This document shows positions 56,662 through 64,000 of a stretch of 64,000 bases of DNA, in pieces. A program made the translations under genes and the position numbers. The DNA is from Sinorhizobium numidicum (lineage in GTDB: Bacteria > Pseudomonadota > Alphaproteobacteria > Rhizobiales > Rhizobiaceae), in contig NZ_CP120368.1 in the NCBI RefSeq assembly GCF_029892045.1, forward strand, positions 3,225,501-3,289,500, given 5' to 3'. The stretch's first letter is position 1, and the number at the start of each line of letters is the position of its first letter. The notes under the pieces are model-generated. The model had not been told where the DNA came from, did not search any database, and was given only the letters and a program-made list of their open reading frames with translations.

Positions 56662-57786
56662 TCAAAACATGATGACGTGGCGAATGACGCGTCCCTGGTC
56701 GAGAAGATCGAACGCCTCGTTGATCTCCTCCAGCGGCCCCGTGCTCGACAGCAGCCGATCGACCGGCAATCGGCCGCGCTGATAAAGGGCGATGAACCGA
56801 GGGATATCGCGGCTCGGCACGCAGCTTCCCATATAGCTGCCCCGAAGCGTGCGCTCTTCGGCGACGAGGCTGACCGCAGGAATCGAGATCTGGCTTGCGG
56901 GATGGGCGAGACCGGCTGATGCCGTCAGTCCGCCGCGCCGTGTTATCCTGTAGGCAAGGTCAAGGGCTTTGACGGAGCCCGCCGCCTCGACCGCATGGTC
57001 GACGCCGCCACGCGTCGCCTCCCGGATCTTCTCGGCCGCGTCGGGATCTCCTGCTCGAAACGCCTCGGTCGCGCCGAGCAACAGGGCGAGCTTGAGCTTG
57101 TCTTCCGAAAGATCGACGGCGATGATGCGCTCGGCGCCAGCGGCGATCGCTCCGAGAATCGCGGCAAGGCCTACGCCGCCGAGACCGACGACCGCAACGG
57201 ACTGGCCGGGGCGCACCTGGCAGGTATTGACGACAGCGCCGACGCCGGTCAGCACCGCGCAGCCGAAGAGCGCAGCCTCGACCATCGGCAGATCCGCTTC
57301 GATTTTCACGGCCGAGTGGCGCGAAACAACGGCGTAATCGGCAAAGCCCGAAACGCCGAGGTGATGGTTCACCTGAACTTCCTCGCACCGCAGTCGGCGC
57401 TCACCCGAAAGCAGCGTGCCCCTGCCATTCGCCTCCGCACCAGGAATGCAAAGCGCCGGCCTGCCCTCGGCGCACGGCAGGCAGTGGCCGCAGCTCGGCA
57501 TAAAGCTCATCACCACGCGGTCGCCGGGTGCGACATCGCGGACGCCGCTCCCGACCGCCTCGACGGTTCCGGCGGCCTCGTGGCCGAGCACCATCGGCAC
57601 CGGCCGCGGCCGATCGCCGTTGATGACGGAAAGATCCGAATGACAGAGACCGGCGGCGCCGATCTTCACGAGCAGCTCGTCCGGCCCAGGTGGATCGAGT
57701 TCGACGGCCTCGATCGAAAGCGGTCTTGTATGCGCATAGGGTCTTTCGACCGGTGATTTTCTGAGCACTGCCGCCCGTGTCTTCAC
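56662..57786 (-). CDS. Zinc-dependent alcohol dehydrogenase
   Basis: A medium-chain dehydrogenase of 374 residues, length and motifs like class III/benzyl-alcohol types. The catalytic zinc region is GLCHSDLSVINGD with GHEAAGTVEAVG; the structural zinc site has the four cysteines of CGHCLPCAEGRPALC; the NAD-binding motif is VGLGGVGLAAI (about 195-205). The substrate is unknown; glutathione-dependent formaldehyde oxidation cannot be claimed. It lies about 300 bases downstream of the sarcosine oxidase operon in the same direction, past that operon's terminator, so it has its own promoter. Confidence 0.85.
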   Translation of the reverse strand: MKTRAAVLRKSPVERPYAHTRPLSIEAVELDPPGPDELLVKIGAAGLCHSDLSVINGDRPRPVPMVLGHEAAGTVEAVGSGVRDVAPGDRVVMSFMPSCGHCLPCAEGRPALCIPGAEANGRGTLLSGERRLRCEEVQVNHHLGVSGFADYAVVSRHSAVKIEADLPMVEAALFGCAVLTGVGAVVNTCQVRPGQSVAVVGLGGVGLAAILGAIAAGAERIIAVDLSEDKLKLALLLGATEAFRAGDPDAAEKIREATRGGVDHAVEAAGSVKALDLAYRITRRGGLTASAGLAHPASQISIPAVSLVAEERTLRGSYMGSCVPSRDIPRFIALYQRGRLPVDRLLSSTGPLEEINEAFDLLDQGRVIRHVIMF

Positions 57787-57879
57787 GCCGTCTCCTCCGC
57801 TTTTAAATTTGAGCCAAGCAGAAATTTATAAACGTGATTGAGTACCAGAAGTCGAGACGCGAAAGCCGGACGGTCGCCC

Positions 57880-57985
57880 GCTTACCCAGCTCTCCCGCCC
57901 GCGGGGCGAGAGGGGGTGAGGCAAAGCGTCGCCGCATGTCCTTCTCCCCGGCTGCAGGAAGAAGATGGCGGCAGCCGGAAGAGGG
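57880..57985. repeat. CCCTCGCCC-type dispersed repeat between adh and soxG
   Basis: CTCTCCCGCCCGCGGGGCGAGAGGGGGTGAGG-type sequence with a CTCTCCCG/CGGGGCGAGAG palindrome, then TCTCCCCGGCTGCAGG...GGCGGCAGCCGG. It is related to the unit at 9646-9732. There is no coding content. Confidence 0.6.
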
Positions 57986-58032
57986 GCCCACACGCGGCAC
58001 GAACGCTGCGAACAAAGCCCGCCGGACAAAGG

Positions 58033-58060
58033 AAAAGCGGCGGATCGCTCCGCCGCTTGT
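58033..58060 (-). terminator. Rho-independent terminator of the sox operon
   Basis: On the minus strand AAGCGGCGGA-GCGA-TCCGCCGCTTTTCC: an 8-10 bp stem followed by TTTT. It lies 23 bases after the soxG stop. Confidence 0.85.
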
Positions 58061-58082
58061 AGCCTCTTAAATAAAGCTCACT

Positions 58083-58637
58083 TCAGTGCCCCGCGTCCTC
58101 GGCTCCCTCCGACAGCAGGCCGAAGACATAGGGTGAAAACGACCGCCAGCATTCGACGCGGAAAGTGTCTTCCGCGGTTCGGAAGAGAACGATTTCGACC
58201 TTGCCGAAGATCGTCCGAGAGCAGGCGCCGACCGGGAAGATGCCGAGCGACAGATCCTGCGGGCAACCGCTGTTGATCGCCACTTCCGCACCCGGTCCAT
58301 TGACGATCACCGCCGTGTTGCGGTGCGAAATATCGACCGCCGAGTGCAGCACGCCAGTCGACGCGGCGGCCGCCATCAGGTCGGCGCCGTCTTCGTCGAT
58401 CACCAGCCACTCGTCCGGCCCGAGCCAGAGCGCGTGGCGCTTGCCGGTGGAGGCCGAGGTCTTCGGTCGCGTCGGGAGCGTCACGCCGATCGCGGCGGAA
58501 ACCGGCGAAACCGCGTCCGGCGCGGCGCGCAGTGATATACGCGAGGCGGGGCCGGCGGGCGTCAGGATCGCCGCGGGCGAGCCGCCGCGGAGGCCGGCAA
58601 GCGGAGCATTGAGGGTTGCAGTTGCCTGGTCAGCCAT
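58083..58637 (-). CDS. soxG: Sarcosine oxidase gamma subunit
   Basis: The small gamma subunit of heterotetrameric sarcosine oxidase, 184 residues, holds the alpha and beta subunits together. The sequence LWLGPDEWLVI and the following TGVLHSAVDISHRNTAVIV are typical for SoxG and related to the GCV-T fold (C-terminal CWRSFSPYVFGLL). ATG 58637 overlaps the soxA stop by 8 bases and has GGAGGTCGCC upstream; a start at 58661 would lengthen the overlap. It is the last gene of soxBDAG, followed by a terminator. Confidence 0.92.
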   Translation of the reverse strand: MADQATATLNAPLAGLRGGSPAAILTPAGPASRISLRAAPDAVSPVSAAIGVTLPTRPKTSASTGKRHALWLGPDEWLVIDEDGADLMAAAASTGVLHSAVDISHRNTAVIVNGPGAEVAINSGCPQDLSLGIFPVGACSRTIFGKVEIVLFRTAEDTFRVECWRSFSPYVFGLLSEGAEDAGH

Positions 58638-61623
58638 GGAGGCGACCTCCTTCCTTGTCAAAGAACACCATGTCGCTCACCTCGACGGCGATCGTCCGGT
58701 CGGCCATCGGAACGTAGAGCGTCTGGCCGAGGCGTGCCTTGCCGCCGGCAACAACCGCCAGCGCGATCGAACGGCCGCAGTTTTCCGACCAGTAGGACGA
58801 CGTGACATGGCCGAGCATGGTCATCGGCTTCGGTTCGTTCGGATCCGCGACGATCTGCGCGCCTTCTTCCAGCACGATTTTCGGGTCCTTGGTGAGGAGA
58901 CCGACGAGCTGCTTGCGGCCGTCCCTGACCAGATCGGGGCGCTTCAGCCCGCGAATGCCGACGAAGTCCCGCTTTTTCTTCGAAACCGCCCAGGAGAGCC
59001 CGGCATCGTCCGGCGTCACTGTGCCGTCCGTGTCCTGCCCGACGATGATGTAGCCCTTTTCGGCGCGCAGCACGTGCATCGTCTCGGTACCATAGGCGCA
59101 GGCACCCATCGGTTCCGCCCGCGCCCAGATCGCTTCCCAGACCGCCTGGCCGTAATCCGCCGGTACGTTGACTTCGAAGCCCAGCTCGCCGGTGAACGAC
59201 ATGCGGAAAAGCCGTGTCGGCACGCCGCAGATCCGCCCTTCGGTGACGCTCATATGCGGGAAGGCTTCGTTGGAGAGATCGATGCCCTCAACGAGCGGCG
59301 CGATGATCTCGCGCGCTTTCGGCCCTTGCACGGCGATGACGGCCCATTGCTCGGTCGTCGAGGTGAGCCACACCTTGAGATGCGGGAACTCCGTCTGAAG
59401 ATAATCTTCCATATGGTGCATGACGCGCGGCGCACCGCCCGTCGTCGTCGTCACATGGAAGCGGTCCTCGGCAAGCCGACCGACGACACCGTCGTCATAG
59501 ACGAAGCCGTCATCGCGCAGCATGATGCCGTAGCGGCAGCGGCCGGGTTTCAGATTGTCCCAGGCATTCGTATACATGAGGTTGAGGAACTCGGCCGCAT
59601 CCGGGCCCACCACCTCGATCTTGCCGAGCGTCGACGCGTCGAACACACCGGCCACGTCGCGCACGGTCTTGCACTCACGGGACACCGCCTCATGCATTGT
59701 CTCGCCCGCCTTCGGATAGAACCAGGCGCGCTTCCAATTGCCGACATCCTCGAATTCGGCGCCATGCGCCTCCTCCCAGGCATGCATCGGTGTCTTGCGG
59801 GCCGGGTCGAAGAGCCCGCCCCGCGAGTGGTTGACGATCGCTCCGAAGGTCACCGGCGTATAAGGCTGCCGGAAAGTGGTCAAACCGACCTGCGGTATCT
59901 CCTTGCCGAGCGCTTCTGCCGCGATGGCAAGGCCGTGCATGTTGGAGAGCTTGCCCTGGTCGGAAGCCATGCCGTTGGTGGTGAAGCGCTTGATATGCTC
60001 GATCGAGTGCATGCCCTCGCGCACGGCGAGGCGGATGTCCTTGGCGCAGACATCGTGCTGGAAGTCGATGAAGGCCTTGACTGTCTTGTCCGGACCGGCA
60101 CCTTCCGCGGCCCCGTTCATGCCGCCCGTCCATTCAAAGGCGTTCTCGCCTGTGAGGGTGACCTGCGCGCCGCCATCCGCGCCCGCGGCTCGGGCCGTCA
60201 GTTCGCCTGCAGCGAGCGCCTCGTCGATGGTGGCCTGGAGGTCGTCGGTGCCGTTGCAGGCTCCGATCGACAGGCAATCCTGCAGATAGATGCCGGGCAG
60301 GAAGCGTTCGGTTGCCGCATCGAACTTCACCTTGCCACGCGATTGCGAGAAAAGGTGCACCGAAGGGGTCCAGCCGGCGGAGACCAGCAGCGCATCGACG
60401 GCGAACTTCCGTGCGGCGCCGCCGCCGTTGCGGGCGATGCTGATCGAGGAAATTCGCAGCTTGCCGGTGGTGTTGACGACCGAATGGCCGGTCAGCACCT
60501 CGATGCCCAGGCTCCGCGCTTCGGCAAGCACCGCTTCGCCCGGCTTCTCGCGGCAATCGACGATCACCGGCACGGCAATGCCGGCCTTCTTCAGATCGAA
60601 AGCCGCCTCGTAGGCGGAATCATGCGCGGTATAGACGCCGACTTTGCGGCCGACGGCGACGCCGAAATGGTTGAGATAGGTGCGGCCGGCCGACGCCAGC
60701 ATGATGCCGGGGCGGTCGTTATTGGCGAAGACCATATGCCGCTCGATCGCGCCATTGGCGAGGATCACCTTCTTCGCGCGCACTTGCCAGAGCCGTTCGC
60801 GCGGCAGCGCCTTGTCGGGCGACGCGACATGGTCCGTCACTCGCTCCACCAGGCCGACGAAATTGTGGTTGTAATAGCCGAAAGCCGTGGTGCGGCTCAG
60901 CACCGTGACATTGTCCATGCCCGCGAGGGCCTTGCCGGTCGCCTGCGCCCAATCATAGCCCGGCTTGCCGTCGACAAGGGTGCCGCTGTCATAATGGAGG
61001 GCACCGCCGACCTCTGGCTGCTCGTCGCACAGGATGACCTTGGCGCCGGCATGAGCCGCTGCAAGCGCCGCCGAAAGACCGGCGACGCCGGCACCGACGA
61101 CCAGTACGTCGCAATGGACATAGCGGCTCGCATAATGGTCCGGGTCGGCCTCCGTCGGCGCAACGCCGAGGCCGGCTGCGCGACGGATGAAGGGCTCATA
61201 AATCTTGTGCCATGCTGCCTTCGGCCACATGAAGGTCTTGTAGTAGAAACCCGCAGCAAAGAACGGCGAGAGCAGATCGTTGAAGCCGCCGACATCGAAG
61301 GCGAGCGATGGCCAACGGTTCTGCGACGAGACCTTCATCCCGTCGAAAACCTCCTGCACCGTGGCGCGCACGTTCGGCTGCCGGCGCGCCGCATCGCGCG
61401 AAACGTCGAGCAGCGCATTCGGCTCCTCGGCGCCGGCGGAGAGAATGCCCCGCGGACGGTGATATTTGAATGAACGCCCGACGAGATGGATGTCGTTGGC
61501 GATGAGCGCCGAGGCAACAGTATCGCCCTCGAGCGCCGTCAGCGTCCGTCCGTCGAACGTGAAACGGGCGGTGCGCGCGGGCGTCAGGCGCCCCGCACCT
61601 GCAATGCGATTGGCGCCGCTCAT
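58630..61623 (-). CDS. soxA: Sarcosine oxidase alpha subunit
   Basis: The alpha subunit of the heterotetrameric enzyme, 997 residues. It oxidatively demethylates sarcosine to glycine, giving hydrogen peroxide and 5,10-methylene-tetrahydrofolate. The N-terminus has a ferredoxin-like pyrimidine-oxygenase fold (GRTLTALEGDTVASALIAND), then the NAD-binding motif VLVVGAGVAGLSAAL (about residue 173), and the last 400 residues are a GCV-T/aminomethyltransferase domain (GKIEVVGPDAAEFLN, FTGELGFEVNVP) that binds folate. The ATG overlaps the soxD stop (61620-61623). A 1102-residue antisense frame covers it and is an artefact. Confidence 0.96.
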   Translation of the reverse strand: MSGANRIAGAGRLTPARTARFTFDGRTLTALEGDTVASALIANDIHLVGRSFKYHRPRGILSAGAEEPNALLDVSRDAARRQPNVRATVQEVFDGMKVSSQNRWPSLAFDVGGFNDLLSPFFAAGFYYKTFMWPKAAWHKIYEPFIRRAAGLGVAPTEADPDHYASRYVHCDVLVVGAGVAGLSAALAAAHAGAKVILCDEQPEVGGALHYDSGTLVDGKPGYDWAQATGKALAGMDNVTVLSRTTAFGYYNHNFVGLVERVTDHVASPDKALPRERLWQVRAKKVILANGAIERHMVFANNDRPGIMLASAGRTYLNHFGVAVGRKVGVYTAHDSAYEAAFDLKKAGIAVPVIVDCREKPGEAVLAEARSLGIEVLTGHSVVNTTGKLRISSISIARNGGGAARKFAVDALLVSAGWTPSVHLFSQSRGKVKFDAATERFLPGIYLQDCLSIGACNGTDDLQATIDEALAAGELTARAAGADGGAQVTLTGENAFEWTGGMNGAAEGAGPDKTVKAFIDFQHDVCAKDIRLAVREGMHSIEHIKRFTTNGMASDQGKLSNMHGLAIAAEALGKEIPQVGLTTFRQPYTPVTFGAIVNHSRGGLFDPARKTPMHAWEEAHGAEFEDVGNWKRAWFYPKAGETMHEAVSRECKTVRDVAGVFDASTLGKIEVVGPDAAEFLNLMYTNAWDNLKPGRCRYGIMLRDDGFVYDDGVVGRLAEDRFHVTTTTGGAPRVMHHMEDYLQTEFPHLKVWLTSTTEQWAVIAVQGPKAREIIAPLVEGIDLSNEAFPHMSVTEGRICGVPTRLFRMSFTGELGFEVNVPADYGQAVWEAIWARAEPMGACAYGTETMHVLRAEKGYIIVGQDTDGTVTPDDAGLSWAVSKKKRDFVGIRGLKRPDLVRDGRKQLVGLLTKDPKIVLEEGAQIVADPNEPKPMTMLGHVTSSYWSENCGRSIALAVVAGGKARLGQTLYVPMADRTIAVEVSDMVFFDKEGGRLHG

Positions 61624-61961
61624 TCCGCCACTCCTTCCAAGGCCTCGTAGGTTTCGACCGTCTCACTCGTCTTAGGAGCGGCGCCGATCTCGGGCTTGGG
61701 TTCACCTGCCTTGTAGGTCACATGGAACCGGTCGCTGACCGTATCACGGGCTGCGTTGAAGAAACGGCCGCAGCCGTGGATGTGCCGCCATCTTTCGTAG
61801 ATCAGACCTTTCGGGTTCTGGCGGATGAAGAAATATTCCTCGAATTCCTCGTCGGTGATCTCGGCAATGTTGGTCGGCCGGGCGATGTGGGCGTCTCCGG
61901 CATTGCGGAATTCGAGCTCGGAGCGCTCTTCCTCGCAATAGGGGCAATAAATCAGAAGCAT
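61620..61961 (-). CDS. soxD: Sarcosine oxidase delta subunit
   Basis: A small subunit of 113 residues that binds zinc and closes the tetramer. Zinc ligands are CPYCEEERSELEF at the N-terminus plus a His/Cys in WRHIHGCGRFFNAARD. The length of 113 fits (usual about 90-115). ATG 61961 has GAGGAAATTCC upstream; the frame is open 16 codons further with no homology. It is overlapped by soxA by 4 bases and separated from soxB by 69 bases. Confidence 0.93.
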   Translation of the reverse strand: MLLIYCPYCEEERSELEFRNAGDAHIARPTNIAEITDEEFEEYFFIRQNPKGLIYERWRHIHGCGRFFNAARDTVSDRFHVTYKAGEPKPEIGAAPKTSETVETYEALEGVAE

Positions 61962-62030
61962 CTGGAATTTCCTCGCGTTAGAGCGCCGCGCATTCCGTGG
62001 AACGTGCAAAGGTCGCTCTATCCTTTCATT

Positions 62031-63284
62031 CTAGTGCGCAACGGCGGCAGCGGCCGCCTCGTCAATGAGTCGCCCGGTGCGGAAGCGCTCGAGCGTAAGC
62101 CCTGCGGCGAGCCGGTGCGGTTCGCCGCGTGCGATGAGATGGGCGAAGAGATTGGCCGAGCCCGGCGTCGCCTTGAAACCGCCCGTACCCCAGCCGGCAT
62201 TGAGATAGAGGCCCGGCACCGGCGTCACGCCCTGGATCGGCGACCGGTCCTGCGTCACGTCGACGATCCCGCCCCACTGCCGCATCATCTTCACGCGCCG
62301 GAACATCGGGAAGAGTTCGCAGATCGCATCCAGCGTATGGCTGATGATCTGCAGGCCGCCGGTCTGCGAATAGGAGTTGTACTGGTCGGTGCCGGCGCCG
62401 ATGACGAATTCGCCCTTGTCGGACTGCGAAATATAGGCGTGCACCGAGTTCGACATCACCACGCAGGGGAAGATCGGCTTCAGCGGCTCGGAAACGAGCG
62501 CCTGCAGCGGCTGGCTCTGCAGCGGCACGCGCACCTCGGCCATCTGCATCAGCACCGATGTGTGGCCGGCAGCGGAAATGCCGATCTTTCTCGCGCCGAT
62601 GAAGCCGCGATTGGTATCGACGCCGGTGACGCGGCCGGTTCCGTCGCGACGGATGCCGGTGACCTCGCAGTTCTGGATGATGTGAACGCCACGGTCAGAG
62701 GCCGCCCGCGCATAGCCCCAGGCGACCGCGTCGTGGCGCGCCGTACCACCGCGCCGCTGAAGCGCTGCGCCATTGATCGCATAACGGGCGGTCTTCGAAA
62801 TATCGAGTGGCGGGCAATAGGCCTTGGCCTGTTCCGGGGTCAGCCACTCATTGTCGATGCCGTAGAGCCGGTTGGCGTTGATGTGCCGCTTGAAAGACTG
62901 CTGGTCGTGGATGTTGTGCGACAGCATCATCACGCCACGCGGGGAATACATCACGTTGTAGTTCAGGTCCTGCGACAGGTTTTCCCAGAGCTTCAGCGAA
63001 TGCTCATAGATGTCCATGCTCTCTTCATAGAGATAATTGGAGCGGATGATCGTCGTGTTGCGGCCAGTGTTTCCGCCGCCGATCCAACCCTTTTCGAGCA
63101 CGGCGACATTGGTGATGCCATGCTCCCTGGCAAGATAATAGGCAGCGCCCAGGCCGTGCCCGCCGCCGCCGATGATGATCACATCATACTCCTTGCGCGG
63201 CTCGGGCGAGGCCCAATGCGGCCCCCATCCCTTGTGGCCGCGCAGCGCCTCGCGCGCCACGGCAAAAACAGAATATTTGCGCAT
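62031..63284 (-). CDS. soxB: Sarcosine oxidase beta subunit
   Basis: The flavin subunit of 417 residues carries non-covalent FAD and covalent FMN and oxidises sarcosine. It shows the N-terminal dinucleotide motif DVIIIGGGGHGLGAAYYLA (about residue 35), EKGWIGGGNTGRNTTIIRSN, and the C-terminal GWGTGGFKATPGSANLFAHL. It is the first gene of soxBDAG, reading leftward; the promoter should lie in 63285-63628. A 526-residue antisense frame is spurious. Confidence 0.96.
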   Translation of the reverse strand: MRKYSVFAVAREALRGHKGWGPHWASPEPRKEYDVIIIGGGGHGLGAAYYLAREHGITNVAVLEKGWIGGGNTGRNTTIIRSNYLYEESMDIYEHSLKLWENLSQDLNYNVMYSPRGVMMLSHNIHDQQSFKRHINANRLYGIDNEWLTPEQAKAYCPPLDISKTARYAINGAALQRRGGTARHDAVAWGYARAASDRGVHIIQNCEVTGIRRDGTGRVTGVDTNRGFIGARKIGISAAGHTSVLMQMAEVRVPLQSQPLQALVSEPLKPIFPCVVMSNSVHAYISQSDKGEFVIGAGTDQYNSYSQTGGLQIISHTLDAICELFPMFRRVKMMRQWGGIVDVTQDRSPIQGVTPVPGLYLNAGWGTGGFKATPGSANLFAHLIARGEPHRLAAGLTLERFRTGRLIDEAAAAAVAH

Positions 63285-63628
63285 CCGCCTGCTACTCCAT
63301 GAACCCCGATAAAACGTCCTGTTGGCGTTAGAAATCGCAAATCCGAAGGCGACGCAACGTTTCTTTTGCGACGCGATCCGGCGGACTTGGGCGGACTTGC
63401 GACATCAAGCGCCCCTCCCCTCGAAAACCGCCTTGAAGCGCACACCTGCCAGTCCAGGCGCCTCCCCTCGGCATTTTTCCGCAGGGCCGCGATCTCGCCG
63501 CTGGACTTTCCCGGAGCGATCTGGTATCCGCTCCTTAATCGTAAAGCTTTCGGCTCAGCGAACGTCGAACTTTTGCCTCCCGGACCTGACGGTGAGGCTG
63601 ACAACTCGAACAAAGGAACGGGATTCAC
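63285..63628. other. Divergent intergenic region between soxB and rpsU
   Basis: 344 bases. Pyrimidine-rich patches (around 63408-63480) and a TTAATCGTAAAGCTTTC stretch before rpsU were seen, but no promoter pair, operator or hairpin that can be supported. Short frames on the plus strand are not called. Confidence 0.5.
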
Positions 63629-63841
63629 GTGCAGGTACTTGTCCGCGATAACAATGTCGATCAGGCGCTCCGCGCTCTCAAGAAGAAGATGCAGCGCGAA
63701 GGCATTTTCCGCGAAATGAAGATGCGTGACTTCTACGAAAAGCCGTCGCAGAAGCGTGCGCGCGAAAAGGCTGAAGCCGTTCGCCGCGTTCGTAAGCTGG
63801 CGCGCAAGCGCGCCCAGCGTGAAGGCCTTCTGGCCCGCTGA
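63629..63841 (+). CDS. rpsU: 30S ribosomal protein S21
   Basis: A 70-residue basic protein of the small subunit: [20 protein letters not shown] at the start, then [20 protein letters not shown] in the middle, with the usual lysine/arginine-rich helix at the end. S21 helps mRNA binding at the ribosome platform. GTG 63629 is the only start giving the complete family N-terminus; AAGGAACGGG lies upstream. It is followed by a terminator and not by dnaG/rpoD as in enterics. Confidence 0.96.
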   Translation: MQVLVRDNNVDQALRALKKKMQREGIFREMKMRDFYEKPSQKRAREKAEAVRRVRKLARKRAQREGLLAR

Positions 63842-63877
63842 TTTGTCGTTTTTTCGACGCTTTCTAATGTAAGTCGT

Positions 63878-63908
63878 GGCGGGGGCGAGATATCGCCGCC
63901 GCCTTTTT
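63878..63908 (+). terminator. Rho-independent terminator after rpsU
   Basis: Stem GGCGG--GCGA / TCGC--CCGCC with a GATA loop and TTTTT tail. Nothing further can be supported from 63909 to the window end. Confidence 0.88.
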
Positions 63909-64000
63909 GATATGGACATCATGTCCGTCGGCAGTCTAGCGTGACCGTATCGGCTAGCGACGGTCAGCCGCCGGACGAGATATGCCGGTCGGATCGCCGG

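Noticed and set aside
58165..61473. Open frame of 1102 codons on the plus strand
   Set aside because: Antisense to soxA and soxG in the mirrored codon phase; composition rich in Arg, Gly, His and no domain.
61722..63302. Open frame of 526 codons on the plus strand
   Set aside because: Antisense to soxB and soxD; same artefact.
63942..64000. GTG-initiated frame open to the right edge
   Set aside because: No ribosome site and too short to judge; might be the start of a following gene but cannot be supported.

Overview
The window looks like a piece of the main chromosome of a Sinorhizobium/Ensifer-type alphaproteobacterium. This rests on high GC with long antisense open frames, CpdR next to an N-formylglutamate amidohydrolase-type gene, an mmgR (suhB/alpha-r8) small RNA beside hisN, a soxBDAG operon, a glgPBCA-pgm-glgX operon and short palindromic mosaic repeats typical of rhizobia. 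No phage, insertion sequence, CRISPR array or replication origin was seen. One protein is cut by the left edge; the right edge falls after rpsU.

Layout. 1-5750: 3' part of a periplasmic 5'-nucleotidase with a LysM tail, hemH, an SPFH/NfeD membrane pair and an outer-membrane barrel protein. 5850-9650: galU (leftward), a MltB-type lytic transglycosylase and a DUF459 protein. 9730-16020: gltD and gltB (leftward), the ammonia-assimilating glutamate synthase. 16600-23500: ltaE, a small heat-shock gene with an RpoH-type promoter and a ROSE-like RNA thermometer, a lysophospholipase-like hydrolase, hisN, the mmgR small RNA, an N-formylglutamate amidohydrolase-like gene, cpdR, tRNA-Val(GAC) and a thioredoxin-fold protein. 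23600-35260: a large zinc-ribbon/cyclase/AAA/TPR signalling protein, ilvD, a nucleoside deoxyribosyltransferase-like gene, a GFA-family gene, a MarR regulator facing a DUF899-DUF1579-VOC row across a perfect 16-bp palindrome, and a LysR/aldo-keto reductase divergent pair.

35400-42140: three co-directional genes (transglutaminase fused to a DUF2126 amidoligase; circularly permuted ATP-grasp plus alpha-E; a second transglutaminase). This is the least understood system here. It looks like a peptide-forming and peptide-handling module without a known product. A TadG-like VWA protein follows.

43800-55030: a complete glycogen operon (phosphorylase, branching enzyme, ADP-glucose pyrophosphorylase, synthase, phosphoglucomutase, debranching enzyme). 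55100-57790: MaoC, DUF2332 and a zinc alcohol dehydrogenase. 58080-63290: soxB-soxD-soxA-soxG (leftward), heterotetrameric sarcosine oxidase. 63630-63910: rpsU and its terminator.

Besides the amidoligase cluster, the main non-coding signals are the RpoH/ROSE double heat control, mmgR, an unassigned hairpin-plus-terminator transcript at 18508-18614, a possible three-tryptophan leader peptide before ltaE, and a 12-bp inverted repeat upstream of gltB/ltaE. All assignments are from reading the sequence; no searches were run.
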